In this document: in pieces, positions 27,336 through 35,718 of the stretch
Layout of the letters: every line of letters begins with the position of its first letter
Position numbering within the stretch: position 1 is the stretch's first letter
NCBI RefSeq assembly: GCF_002262875.1
Contig: NZ_NKYE01000022.1
Span: forward strand, 1-64,000
DNA: 64,000 nt
Direction: 5' to 3'
Source: Amycolatopsis antarctica
Lineage (GTDB): Bacteria > Actinomycetota > Actinomycetes > Mycobacteriales > Pseudonocardiaceae
Made by a program: the position numbers and the translations under genes
The notes under the pieces: generated by a model
The model's database searches: none
What the model saw: the letters and a program-made list of their open reading frames with translations, nothing else
What the model was told of the DNA's origin: nothing

Positions 27336-28325
27336 ATGAGCCTGTCCCGACGTCAGATGCTGCTCGGAACCGCGAGCCTCGGAGCCGCGGCGGGCCTGGG
27401 GGCGGCGTTCCCCGCGACCGCCCTCGCCGGCCCCGCCGGTTTCCCGGACTACCGCTTCGTCCGGACCGCGTTCGACAAGGACAAACTGATCTACAATCCG
27501 ACCAAGGAACTGATCTTTCCTTGTATCCGCGGGGTTTCCGGACGGATCGCCAACCCGCTCGGCCGCTACTACCTCTACTACGCGCCGCACGACCCGCCGG
27601 GCGGGATCTGCCTGTCCTACGGCGATTCTCTGGAGGGCCCGTTCACCGAGTACCCCCACAACCCGATCGTTTCCCGTAACTGGCCGGGGGAGTACTCGGT
27701 CAGCCATGTCTCGTCACCGCACGTGCTGTGGAACGAGGACGAGAAGGAACTCTGGCTGTACTTCCACGGGGAGAACACCGTCACCAGGCTCGCCCGTTCC
27801 AAGGACGGCATTCACTTCGACTACGACAAGGAAGTGCTGTCCACCCGCCTGCAACCGGAGGGCACCACGGAAACCTCGTACGCGCGGGTGTTCCGGCACG
27901 ACCTGCCGTCGAAGAACGCGCGGTACGTGATGGTGTTCATGGTCAACAACAGCACCGACCATCGCGACATCGGCTGGGGCTGGTCGGCCGACGGCCGGAA
28001 CTGGACCTTCGCCCAGGAGCCGCTGATCAACCATGCCGAGGTGGGCGCGGCCAACGTCGGGGGCCCGCACCTGTTGTGGCGCAACGGCAGCACCTACGTC
28101 GTCTACAACACCAACATCGAAGCCGGCGGCAACCTGCTGATCACCGAGGTCGGCAACGACTTCAGCAGGCGCGAGCACCTCGGGATCTTCCACCGGCCGC
28201 TGGCAGGCGCACCGGACCGCGGCCGGTGCGCGGCACCGAGCTTCGGCACCGAGAACGGCCGGGAGTACATGATCTACGAGGCCGGAGCCCGGCTCGAAGG
28301 GTCCATCGCCATCGCCCGCGCCTGA
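27336..28325 (+). CDS. Tat-exported beta-propeller protein, GH43/GH32-like
   Basis: A 329-residue secreted protein. The N-terminus MSLSRRQMLLGTA followed by an Ala/Gly-rich stretch ending near ALAGPAG is a Tat signal peptide. The mature part shows repeated propeller blades (YYLYYAPHD, WLYFHGENT, WSADGRNW, TYVVYNTN) of the five-bladed glycosidase fold of GH43/GH32/GH68 and related proteins. ATG at 27336 is set by AAGGAG at 27325-27330. It is divergent from the LacI regulator with an operator between them, so it is very likely co-regulated with the operon and acts outside the cell on the polymer or glycoconjugate that feeds it. Catalytic acids are not certain; a binding or lyase role cannot be excluded. 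Confidence 0.8.
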   Translation: MSLSRRQMLLGTASLGAAAGLGAAFPATALAGPAGFPDYRFVRTAFDKDKLIYNPTKELIFPCIRGVSGRIANPLGRYYLYYAPHDPPGGICLSYGDSLEGPFTEYPHNPIVSRNWPGEYSVSHVSSPHVLWNEDEKELWLYFHGENTVTRLARSKDGIHFDYDKEVLSTRLQPEGTTETSYARVFRHDLPSKNARYVMVFMVNNSTDHRDIGWGWSADGRNWTFAQEPLINHAEVGAANVGGPHLLWRNGSTYVVYNTNIEAGGNLLITEVGNDFSRREHLGIFHRPLAGAPDRGRCAAPSFGTENGREYMIYEAGARLEGSIAIARA

Positions 28326-28355
28326 GCGGGCCGCGGTGCCCGCCGCCCGCTCAGG
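28321..28355. terminator. Bidirectional hairpin terminator
   Basis: CCTGAGCGGGC (28321-28331) and GCCCGCTCAGG (28345-28355) form a perfect 11-bp stem with a 13-base loop. It overlaps the stop codon of the secreted propeller gene and lies between convergent genes, so it can serve both. Confidence 0.75.
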
Positions 28356-28376
28356 CACGCGATTCGCGGAGGCCGT

Positions 28377-29093
28377 CTACCGCCGCGCGGCACTGGTGCC
28401 GGTGTCGCGGAGCGCGCGCCGGACGCGGCCGAGAACGTCCACCTGGGCGGGGTTGTAGAGCTCGTCGATCGCGTGCTCGATCGTGTTCGCGGCCGAACGG
28501 ACACTCGGGTCACGCAGTCCGGGGTGCTCGGCGAGCAACCCGCGTGCCTGCGGTGCCAGGCGTTCGGCGAGTTCCCGCCGGGTCTGTTCGTCCGCGTCCG
28601 GCGGCAGGCCGTCGAATTCGGCGGAGTCGGGCAGGCCGCGGTGGTTCCGCAGGATCTCGGCGTAGGCGTCGAGCGCGGGGGGACTGAGTACCTCGGCCAT
28701 GACGGCGGAGAACGCGCGGTCGGCCTCGGACAGGCCCGCCGCGGCGGCTTCGGACGGCAGGCGGGCCGAACCGTCCCCGCGCAGCCGTATCGCGAGATCG
28801 AAGCGCGCCCGCCGTAGCCGGTCGACGGTCGCTGCGAGTGTGGCGTCCACGGACCGGAGGGACCCTCCCGGTCGCTTGTCGGCGCGGTCCAGGGCGGCGA
28901 TCTGGCGCAGTGAGTACCCGAGTTCGGTCAGCCGCCTGATCCGCAGCACGCCCATCAACTCGGTCATGCCGTAGTACGTGTCGCCGTTGTGGCGTCGTTC
29001 GGGTTCGGCGAGCAGGCCGAGCTCGTGGTAGTGCCGCACCGTACGCAGGTTCGTGCCCGCGAGTTCGGCGACCTGACGAGTGTTCCACGCCAT
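28377..29093 (-). CDS. MerR-family transcriptional regulator
   Basis: A 238-residue MerR regulator. The N-terminal winged helix-turn-helix reads NTRQVAELAGTNLRTVRHYHELGLL, followed by MTELMGVLRIRRLTELGYSLRQI. The long C-terminal domain is alpha-helical and of unknown ligand, with no cysteine pattern for metal. The ATG at 29093 fits the usual MerR N-terminus. It is convergent with the secreted propeller gene and divergent from the YtrA-ABC operon. A 9-bp inverted repeat lies upstream (29124-29170), so it may control itself. Confidence 0.9.
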   Translation of the reverse strand: MAWNTRQVAELAGTNLRTVRHYHELGLLAEPERRHNGDTYYGMTELMGVLRIRRLTELGYSLRQIAALDRADKRPGGSLRSVDATLAATVDRLRRARFDLAIRLRGDGSARLPSEAAAAGLSEADRAFSAVMAEVLSPPALDAYAEILRNHRGLPDSAEFDGLPPDADEQTRRELAERLAPQARGLLAEHPGLRDPSVRSAANTIEHAIDELYNPAQVDVLGRVRRALRDTGTSAARR

Positions 29094-29123
29094 GACGGAC
29101 GCTCCTCGGGAGTCGATCGGGTC

Positions 29124-29170
29124 CACCGGCACGGGCGTACCGGCGACCGTCAGTAAAAGGGGTGCCGGTG
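29124..29170. promoter_or_regulatory. Widely spaced inverted repeat upstream of merR-type gene
   Basis: CACCGGCAC (29124-29132) recurs inverted as GTGCCGGTG (29162-29170) with 29 bases between, 30-80 bases upstream of the MerR start. It could be a regulator site or an RNA hairpin. The spacing is longer than a usual MerR operator. Confidence 0.3.
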
Positions 29171-29302
29171 CGGCATGGTCAACCGTCCGCACGGCACAGG
29201 TCGGTGTCGTAGGTCACCGGCTTCACCGTGGCACCGCGGGTTTCCCGGCCGGGCTTCGTTCGCTCCGCGCCCGCGACGGAATACCGCGCTCGACCTGGCT
29301 TC

Positions 29303-29341
29303 TTGACGTCCAGCGCGCTGATTGATCTACTATTGTTCTAG
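29303..29341 (+). promoter_or_regulatory. Promoter region of the YtrA-ABC operon
   Basis: TTGACG (29303-29308) could be a -35 box, followed by an A+T-rich patch with TACTAT (29328-29333) as a loose -10. An imperfect dyad CTACTATTGTTCTAG (29327-29341) overlaps it and could be the GntR operator. The 19-base spacing is longer than ideal. Confidence 0.35.
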
Positions 29342-29365
29342 TTAAGCGACACAATTAGGGTTGGC

Positions 29366-29758
29366 ATGGTCGAGTTCCGAGTGGATCGATCCGCCGGGCT
29401 GCCGGCTTACCTGCAGCTCGTGCGGCAGGTCCGGGAGGCGTTGCGGATGGGCTGGCTGGTGCCGGGAGACCGGCTGCCGACGGTGCGGGCGGTGGTGGCC
29501 TCCAGCGGGGTCAATCCGAACACCGTTCTCAAGGCCTACCGCGAACTGGAGGTCGCGGGCCTTGTCGAGGCGCGGCAGGGGTCGGGCACCTACGTCCGGC
29601 GGTCCCTGAACACCGTCGAGGCCGACACGATGACCGGCCTGCGTGCGGGTCTGGCCGAGTGGGTGCGCGGCGCACGGGACGAGGGGCTGGCGAACGACGA
29701 CATCGAGGCACTGCTGGGCGCGGTGCTGTTCGAGGACCAGGGGGAGGTCGGCCGGTGA
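29366..29758 (+). CDS. GntR-family regulator, YtrA subfamily
   Basis: A 130-residue GntR regulator of the short YtrA type. A winged helix-turn-helix (about 10-78; LPAYLQLVRQVREAL … TVRAVVASSGVNPNTVLKAYRELE) is followed by a C-terminal helical stretch of only about 50 residues. YtrA regulators usually repress the ABC transporter operon they head. That fits here: the stop overlaps the GTG of the ATPase gene (GTGA), and the permease gene follows. ATG at 29366 has a weak TAGGG upstream. The inducer is unknown; in Bacillus and Streptomyces such operons respond to cell-wall stress or antibiotics (family knowledge). Confidence 0.93.
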   Translation: MVEFRVDRSAGLPAYLQLVRQVREALRMGWLVPGDRLPTVRAVVASSGVNPNTVLKAYRELEVAGLVEARQGSGTYVRRSLNTVEADTMTGLRAGLAEWVRGARDEGLANDDIEALLGAVLFEDQGEVGR

Positions 29759-30615
29759 ACGAGACCAGAAACGACGCTGTCGCCGTGCGGGTGGACGGCC
29801 TGACGAAACGGCTGGGCCGCACGCGGGCGCTGCGGGACTGTTCCTTCGACCTGCGGTCGGGCACCGTCTCCGCGCTGGTCGGCGCCAACGGGGCGGGCAA
29901 GAGCACCTTGCTGAAAGTGCTGGCGGGGCTCTACCGGCCGGACGAGGGCAGCGCCGTCAGCTCGGGCCGGGTTTCGTTTGTGGCGCAGGAAAAGCCGTTG
30001 TACCGCTCGCTCACGGCCTCGGACATGTTCCGTGCTCTCGCCCGGCTGAACCGGGTGTGGGACGTCCGGCGCGGACACCGCTGGCTGAGCAGATTCGGCG
30101 TGCCCGCGGACCGGGCGTGCGCGAAGTTGTCGGACGGGGAGCGGACGCAGGTGGCGCTGGCGCTCGCCCTCGCCGCGGTGCCCTCGGTGCTGCTGCTGGA
30201 CGAGCCGCTCGCGAGCCTCGACCCGCTCGTGCGCAGGGAGGTGACCGCCGAACTGCTGACCGAGGTCGCGGACAGCGGAACCACCGTGGTGATGTCCACG
30301 CACGGGGTGACCGAACTCGACGGCGTCGCCGACCATCTCCTGCTGCTCGCCGGTGGCAGACTGCTCGCCCGCGGCGAGATCGATTCCCTGCTGCGGCAAC
30401 ACATCCGCTATGTCGGCCCGCGCAGCGACACACCCCCCGTCGGCGGCGAGGTGGTGCACGCGCGGCACGAGGACGACCAGTCCAGCTTTCTCGTGCACGC
30501 CGCCGAGGACGTTCCCGGATCGCCGCCCGCGGGCTGGCTGGCCAGACCCGTGCCGCTGGACGACCTCGTGCTCGCCCACCTCGCGGCGAGCCGGACCGCG
30601 GAGGTGCCGGCGTGA
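29755..30615 (+). CDS. ABC transporter ATP-binding protein
   Basis: ATPase subunit of 286 residues. It shows Walker A GANGAGKST, a Q loop in FVAQEKPL, signature LSDGERTQ (LSGGQ variant), Walker B VLLLDEPLASLD and the switch His in MSTHGVTEL. The C-terminal 80 residues are an extra domain after the ATPase core. GTG at 29755 overlaps the regulator stop and is preceded by GGGGGAGG. The next gene starts inside its stop codon, so regulator, ATPase and permease are translated as a coupled unit. Direction of transport is probably export, as for other YtrA-linked systems (inference). Confidence 0.93.
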   Translation: MNETRNDAVAVRVDGLTKRLGRTRALRDCSFDLRSGTVSALVGANGAGKSTLLKVLAGLYRPDEGSAVSSGRVSFVAQEKPLYRSLTASDMFRALARLNRVWDVRRGHRWLSRFGVPADRACAKLSDGERTQVALALALAAVPSVLLLDEPLASLDPLVRREVTAELLTEVADSGTTVVMSTHGVTELDGVADHLLLLAGGRLLARGEIDSLLRQHIRYVGPRSDTPPVGGEVVHARHEDDQSSFLVHAAEDVPGSPPAGWLARPVPLDDLVLAHLAASRTAEVPA

Positions 30616-31565
30616 CCAGTACCGAACGGTCGATCGGAACGAGCAGCCTGGCCGCGCTCGCGCTGCGTCAGCACCGGTGGGTCATCGCCGGGACCACGGC
30701 GCTGGTGCTCGGGTACCTCGTGTACGCGATCAGCACGGGATCGGAGCAGGCGCGGGAACTCACCCCCGCCCCTCCTGTCGGGGCGACCGGTTCGAGTTCC
30801 TTGCTGGTCGACCTGCTGCCGGGGCTGGCCGCCCTGTTCGCGGTGTTCTGGGCGGCACCGCTGCTGAGTCGCGAGTTCGAGCAGCGCACCCATCTGCTGG
30901 TGTGGAGCCAGGACGTCTCACGGACCCGCTGGTTCCTCGGCCAGACGATCGTCCTGCTGGTCGCCGCTGCCGTTCTCGCGGCGATCGCGGGCCTGACCGC
31001 GAGCGCGGTCGTCGACCGCATCGTCGCCGTCCGGCAGGATTCGTACCCCCGCTTCCTCATGCCGGCCTTCGAAGCCTCGCCGGTCGTGCAGGTGGGTTTC
31101 GCCGTCTTCGCCATCGCGCTCGGCGTGACACTGAGCGTGCTCCTGCGCCGAACGGTGCTCGCCATGGGCGGCACCCTTGCCGTGTTCCTCGCCGTCCGGT
31201 CGGCGGTCAACTCGCTGATCCGTCCGTACTACCTGCCACCCGAGCGGATCGCGACGCCCCTGCCGAACCGTGACCACGTCAGGAACATCCCTGACACCGC
31301 GCTTCAGGTCGATTCCGGCTATCTGGACGCCACCGGCGCGGTCGTCGGCGACCACACCCTGTGCAAGCCCGAGGTGAGCGCACCGTTGCGCGAGACCGAG
31401 AACTGCCTGCGGCGGCGAGGCGCCATCACCGAGTACACCGATGTGCAGCCCGCGGAGCGGCTGCTCACCTTCCAGTTGATCGAGACCGGGCTCTTCCTCG
31501 TTCTCGCCGTGGGACTGTTCTTTCTTGCCGCGCGGGCACTGCGCCGCATCCAGTTCACCGGCTAG
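30612..31565 (+). CDS. ABC transporter permease
   Basis: A 317-residue membrane protein with about six hydrophobic helices. A helix near residue 26-45 and FAVFWAAPLLSREFEQRTHLLVWSQDVSR are typical of ABC-2-type permeases in YtrA operons. A large outside loop (about 195-275) contains three cysteines. GTG at 30612 overlaps the ATPase stop (GTGA). It forms the transporter with the preceding ATPase, probably as a homodimer since no second permease gene follows. A hairpin comes shortly after the stop. Confidence 0.88.
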   Translation: MTSTERSIGTSSLAALALRQHRWVIAGTTALVLGYLVYAISTGSEQARELTPAPPVGATGSSSLLVDLLPGLAALFAVFWAAPLLSREFEQRTHLLVWSQDVSRTRWFLGQTIVLLVAAAVLAAIAGLTASAVVDRIVAVRQDSYPRFLMPAFEASPVVQVGFAVFAIALGVTLSVLLRRTVLAMGGTLAVFLAVRSAVNSLIRPYYLPPERIATPLPNRDHVRNIPDTALQVDSGYLDATGAVVGDHTLCKPEVSAPLRETENCLRRRGAITEYTDVQPAERLLTFQLIETGLFLVLAVGLFFLAARALRRIQFTG

Positions 31566-31577
31566 CCAAAAAGGGGG

Positions 31578-31621
31578 ACGCGGGGGCCGTCGTGCGCATC
31601 GCCGTGCGGCGGTCCCCGCGT
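31578..31621 (+). terminator. Possible hairpin terminator after the ABC operon
   Basis: ACGCGGGG (31578-31585) pairs with CCCCGCGT (31614-31621) across a 28-base loop, just after the permease stop. The loop is long, so the call is tentative. Confidence 0.35.
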
Positions 31622-31785
31622 GTGCGCGGGTCCCGGACCCGCATCGGTAGTGCGGGTGCTACCCGTTTCGTAGCGCGGCGATGATCGCGCACCCTCCTCG
31701 TTTCCGGTCGAATCGATCACCGTGACCGGACCCGGCATCGGCGACAGCGGCCGTGGTCGACGCGAACGATCGGCAGGAGCTCGAC

Positions 31786-33060
31786 ATGACCGGACGGAAG
31801 ATCCTGGGCGGCGCGGCCGCGGTGATGGCGGCCGCGCTGCTGTTCACCGGGCTGCCCGCGGCGGCGGCACCCGAGGGGGCGGCGATGCGCCCGAGTGTGG
31901 CGCGGCCGACCGGCCCGCACGCGGTCGGGAAGACGGACCTGCGGCTGCTCGACCCGGATCGGGCCGACCCGTGGGTGGGCTCCGAGAAGCGGCAGCTCAT
32001 GACGACGGTCTGGTATCCGGCGGGCGGCGGCGGTGAGCCCGCCCCGTACACCGGACCGGAGCTGGCGAACCACCTCGACCGGACCGTCACGCCGGAACTC
32101 GGTCTGGACCAGGGACGGGTGGACTGGGCGAACATCGAGACGCACGCCGCCGCCGCACCGCCGGTGACCGGGCGGGCGGGCGGGTATCCGGTGGTGCTGT
32201 ACTCGCCGGGCGCGTTCGAGTCCCGCGTCTACGGCAGTGGCGCCGCCGCGGATCTGGCCAGTCACGGCTACGTGGTCGTCACCGTGGACCACACCTACGA
32301 GACCGAGGTCGAGTTCCCCGACGGGCTGCGGCCCAGAGTGGCCGACGCGGGTGACCCCGACCAGGCGGCGCTGCTGCGAAAGGTCTTCGACGTCCGCGTC
32401 CGGGACACCCACTTCGTGCTCGACGAGCTCACCGAACTCGGTGCGGGTCGTAAGCCCGACGCCGACGGGCGAGCCCTGCCGCCGGGCCTCGGCGCGGCCC
32501 TGGACCTCGACTCGGTGGGCATGGTCGGGCACTCGGCCGGTGGCGACACGGCCGCCCAGGCGATGTCCGAGGATCGCCGGATCGACTCGGCCGTCGACAT
32601 GGACGGGTTCCTCGCCTACGACTCGATGGGGGAGCAGCCGATGCCGGTCGCCGAGCATGGTCTCGACCGGCCGTTCCTGCTGATGGGCTCGGAGAGTTCG
32701 GTGTCGGAACTGCCCCCGCCCGGTCAGCAGCCGGACTGGATACTGCGCACCCACCACAGCAATCCGGCGTGGGCCTCACTGTGGAACCGTTCCACCGCGG
32801 GGAAACTGGACCTGGCGATCCCGCGCGCCAGGCACCACGTGTTCACCGACCACCTCGCGATTCTGTTGCAGCTCGAGGAGATCGGTGTTCCCGGCGAGAC
32901 CGTCGCCGGGCTGATCGGCAGCACCGCTGATCCAGGCCGGGTGTCCGGGTCCGTGCGTGCCTACGTGGAGGCGTTCTTCGAACAGCATCTCCGGCACCGG
33001 CCTCAGCCCCTGCTCGACGGCCCGTCACCGCATCATCCGGATATTCGCTTCGTCCGTTAG
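31786..33060 (+). CDS. Secreted alpha/beta hydrolase, PAF-acetylhydrolase/lipase-like
   Basis: A 424-residue exported hydrolase. A Sec-type signal (TGRKILGGAAAVMAAALLF…AAAAP) is followed by the family motifs TTVWYPAG and YPVVLYSPG. The nucleophile is in GHSAGG, Asp is probably in VDMDGFL, and a His sits in RARHHVF. This is the arrangement of platelet-activating-factor acetylhydrolase-like esterases and dienelactone-type hydrolases that cleave short acyl esters. ATG at 31786 has AGGAG at 31775-31779. It is a single gene followed by a hairpin. Substrate unknown. Confidence 0.88.
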   Translation: MTGRKILGGAAAVMAAALLFTGLPAAAAPEGAAMRPSVARPTGPHAVGKTDLRLLDPDRADPWVGSEKRQLMTTVWYPAGGGGEPAPYTGPELANHLDRTVTPELGLDQGRVDWANIETHAAAAPPVTGRAGGYPVVLYSPGAFESRVYGSGAAADLASHGYVVVTVDHTYETEVEFPDGLRPRVADAGDPDQAALLRKVFDVRVRDTHFVLDELTELGAGRKPDADGRALPPGLGAALDLDSVGMVGHSAGGDTAAQAMSEDRRIDSAVDMDGFLAYDSMGEQPMPVAEHGLDRPFLLMGSESSVSELPPPGQQPDWILRTHHSNPAWASLWNRSTAGKLDLAIPRARHHVFTDHLAILLQLEEIGVPGETVAGLIGSTADPGRVSGSVRAYVEAFFEQHLRHRPQPLLDGPSPHHPDIRFVR

Positions 33061-33080
33061 CCACGCAGGCAACGGATACC

Positions 33081-33111
33081 GGCCGGACTCGGGCACCGCC
33101 CGGGTCCGGCC
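33081..33111 (+). terminator. Hairpin terminator after the secreted hydrolase gene
   Basis: GGCCGGAC (33081-33088) pairs with GTCCGGCC (33104-33111), and CGGGC with GCCCG inside, leaving a 3-base loop and one T-G wobble. The stem of about 14 bp starts 20 bases after the stop codon. Confidence 0.75.
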
Positions 33112-33147
33112 TTCGCGGACGTCCCGTGGAACCGAGGACCGCACCGG

Positions 33148-33153
33148 TATAGT
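33148..33153 (+). promoter_or_regulatory. Likely -10 box of the M24 peptidase gene
   Basis: TATAGT stands in an A+T-rich patch 40 bases before the ATG at 33194, after the terminator of the previous gene. No good -35 box is seen. Confidence 0.4.
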
Positions 33154-33193
33154 ATGGACGGGATAGTTATTGGTAGCGTGAGAAGGGCGCCGC

Positions 33194-33970
33194 ATGATCG
33201 AGATCCTGACCCCCACCGAGCTGGCCCACGCACGGGGCACGGGCGCACTGGTCGCCGACATCCTGCGGACGGTGAGAAGTCGCAGCACTGTCGGCACCAG
33301 CCTCCTGGACATCGATCGGTGGGCGAAGGACCTGATCGTCGAGGCCGAGGCGCAGTCCTGTTACGTCGACTACGCGCCGTCCTTCGGGCGCGGACCGTTC
33401 GGCCACTACATCTGCACCGCCGTCAACGACGCCGTGCTGCACGGACTGCCGCACGACTACCAGCTCGCCGACGGCGACCTGCTGACGCTCGACCTGGCCG
33501 TCTCCAGGAACGGGATCGCCGCGGACTCCGCCATCAGCTTCATCGTGGGCGACTCGGCACCCGCGGAGAGCGTGGCGATGATCGAGGCGACCGAACGCGC
33601 GCTGCACGCGGGGATAGCAGCAGCAGGCCCCGGAGGCCACGTCGGTGACATCTCCCATGCCATCGGCTCCGTCCTGGACGAGGCGGGCTACCCGATCAAC
33701 ACCGAGTTCGGCGGCCACGGCATCGGATCGACGATGCACCAGGACCCGCACGTGTCGAACACCGGACGACCCGGTCGTGGATGCCCGCTGCGCCCCGGAC
33801 TGCTGCTGGCGCTGGAGCCGTGGGTCATGGCGGACACCGCCGAGCTCGTCACCGACGCCGACGGCTGGACCCTCCGGAGCGCGACGGGCTGCCGGACGGC
33901 GCACAGCGAGCACACGATCGCCATCACCGAGGACGGAGCCGAGATCCTCACCTTGCCCAGCGCGGGCTGA
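33194..33970 (+). CDS. M24 metallopeptidase, methionine aminopeptidase-like (second copy)
   Basis: A 258-residue creatinase-fold metallopeptidase that would remove N-terminal Met. The metal ligands are visible in order: Asp in LTLDLAV, Asp in ADSAISF, His in GGHGIGSTMHQDPH, Glu in LALEPW and Glu in HTIAITEDGAE. ATG at 33194 has AGAAGGG upstream. It stands alone between a terminator and a convergent small gene. A second, longer methionine aminopeptidase gene lies at 42641, so this is a paralogue. Its context gives no specific substrate. The run VSNTGRPGRG is a little different from standard enzymes. Confidence 0.9.
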   Translation: MIEILTPTELAHARGTGALVADILRTVRSRSTVGTSLLDIDRWAKDLIVEAEAQSCYVDYAPSFGRGPFGHYICTAVNDAVLHGLPHDYQLADGDLLTLDLAVSRNGIAADSAISFIVGDSAPAESVAMIEATERALHAGIAAAGPGGHVGDISHAIGSVLDEAGYPINTEFGGHGIGSTMHQDPHVSNTGRPGRGCPLRPGLLLALEPWVMADTAELVTDADGWTLRSATGCRTAHSEHTIAITEDGAEILTLPSAG

Positions 33971-34115
33971 CCGCACGGCCGGAGCGCCGCGTTTCCCTTG
34001 CCCCGCAGGCACGTCACCGCGAACCTCGGCGATCCTTGGAATGTGTTCGGACGGGACCTGGTAGTCGTGCCGACTCGGGACATCGGCCACGGCGGCGGGC
34101 CGCCGGGAGACCGGC

Positions 34116-34385
34116 TCAGCGCCGCCAGGAGGTGCGACCGCGGCGGATGTCCCAGAGCAGCGTCGCCACCAGGGACACTCCGAGACCGATCAGCCAGATG
34201 TCCTCCATCGCGTTGACGTGGTTGCCGATGAGCATGAGGAACAGCGCTAACGCGCTGAACCACGCGGCGATCCGGGTGGCCTTCGGGAAGGTCCCGTGCC
34301 AGCCCCACTCGGCGGAGGGCTCGTCGCGCGGATCCACGGCGCCGACGTCCGCCCGTTGCTGCTTCTCGACGGCCTTGCCTGCCAC
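34116..34385 (-). CDS. DUF2631 family small membrane protein
   Basis: An 89-residue protein with a polar N-terminus containing EWGWHG and two membrane helices (about 36-53 and 60-80), the form of DUF2631 proteins of actinobacteria. These are found beside dxr in many genomes, as here, where it is divergent from dxr. GTG at 34385 is supported by GAGGAGAG four bases upstream. Function unknown. Confidence 0.88.
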   Translation of the reverse strand: MAGKAVEKQQRADVGAVDPRDEPSAEWGWHGTFPKATRIAAWFSALALFLMLIGNHVNAMEDIWLIGLGVSLVATLLWDIRRGRTSWRR

Positions 34386-34479
34386 GATCTCTCCTCACGG
34401 CCCACGTCACGCTGACCCCTCGATGATTTCACATCGGACGGGGTGGCTCACCGAGGACCCGCTCACACCGTGGGCGACA

Positions 34480-35715
34480 ATGGCCGCGATGACTCCTCCC
34501 AGCTCGGCTCCCGCCCCCGGCCGGACCGTCCTCGTACTCGGCTCCACGGGCTCGATCGGCACGCAGGCGCTCGACGTGGCCGCGGCGGCCCCCGAGCTGT
34601 TCCGCATCGCCGGGATCGCCGCGGGCGGTTCCGATCCGGCGGTCCTGGCCGCGCAGGCCATCGCGCACTCGGTGCGGGCGATCGCGGTGATCCGGCCGAC
34701 CGTGGTGGAGGACCTGCAGCTCGCGCTCTATGCGGAGGCGCAGAAGCGCGGCTACTCCCGGGGCGAGTTCCGGCTGCCGCGCATCTTCGCCGGGAAGAAC
34801 GCCGTGCTGGAGTTGATCGACGCGGTCCCGGTGGACGTCGTGCTGAACGGAATGCCCGGCTCCCAGGGACTCGAGCCGACGTTGCGCGCGCTCGGCACCG
34901 GCGCCACGCTCGCGCTGGCCAACAAGGAATCGCTGATCGCGGGCGGCCCCCTGGTGCTCGGCGCGGCACGACCCGATCAGCTCGTACCGGTCGACTCCGA
35001 GCACTCGGCCCTGGCGCAGGCGATGCGCGGCGGCCGGGCCGAAGAGGTGGAGCGGCTGGTGCTGACCGCCTCCGGCGGGCCGTTCCGCGGCCGGAGCAGG
35101 GCGGAGATGGACGAGGTGACCGTCGAGCAGGCGATGGCGCACCCGACCTGGGCGATGGGCCCGGTCATCACCGTCAACTCGGCGACCCTGGTCAACAAGG
35201 GCCTGGAACTGATCGAGGCGCAGTTGCTGTTCGACATGCCCGCCGAGCGCATCGACGTCGTCGTGCACCCGCAGTCGATCGTGCACTCGATGGTCACCTT
35301 CGTCGACGGCTCGACGATCGCCCAGGCCAGCCCGCCGGACATGCGCCTGCCGATCGCGCTGGCCCTGAACTGGCCGGACCGGGTACGGGGGGCGGCGCGG
35401 CCGTGCACCTGGGACACCGCGGGCTCGTGGACCTTCGAACCGCTCGACGACGAGGCCTTCCCCGCCGTCGGGCTGGCCCGGCACGCGGGCACCGTCGGCG
35501 GCTGCCTGCCCGCCGTCTACAACGCGGCGAACGAGGAGATGGTGGCCGCGTTCCTGGCACAGAACGCCAGCTTCACGTCCATCGTGGACACTGTTGCGGA
35601 GGTGGTCGAGGCCGCCGACCAATGGCATCGCGACCCCCGCGATGTCGCCGACGTACTCGCGGCCGAGGAATGGGCACGTTCCCGGGCCGCCACGATCATG
35701 GCCGGAGGGAACTAG
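34480..35715 (+). CDS. dxr: 1-deoxy-D-xylulose 5-phosphate reductoisomerase
   Basis: Second enzyme of the MEP isoprenoid pathway; it converts DXP to MEP with NADPH and a divalent metal. Visible motifs are the Rossmann GSTGSIGTQALD near the N-terminus, LALANKESLIAGG, the metal and substrate site PVDSEHSA, TASGGPFRGR, HPTWAMGP, and the C-terminal NAANEE. Length 411 residues fits. The start is uncertain: ATG at 34480 or at 34489, neither with a clear ribosome-binding site. rip1 follows after 3 bases and ispG lies just beyond, as in mycobacteria, so these genes share regulation. It is the target of fosmidomycin. Confidence 0.96.
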   Translation: MAAMTPPSSAPAPGRTVLVLGSTGSIGTQALDVAAAAPELFRIAGIAAGGSDPAVLAAQAIAHSVRAIAVIRPTVVEDLQLALYAEAQKRGYSRGEFRLPRIFAGKNAVLELIDAVPVDVVLNGMPGSQGLEPTLRALGTGATLALANKESLIAGGPLVLGAARPDQLVPVDSEHSALAQAMRGGRAEEVERLVLTASGGPFRGRSRAEMDEVTVEQAMAHPTWAMGPVITVNSATLVNKGLELIEAQLLFDMPAERIDVVVHPQSIVHSMVTFVDGSTIAQASPPDMRLPIALALNWPDRVRGAARPCTWDTAGSWTFEPLDDEAFPAVGLARHAGTVGGCLPAVYNAANEEMVAAFLAQNASFTSIVDTVAEVVEAADQWHRDPRDVADVLAAEEWARSRAATIMAGGN

Positions 35716-35718
35716 CGC

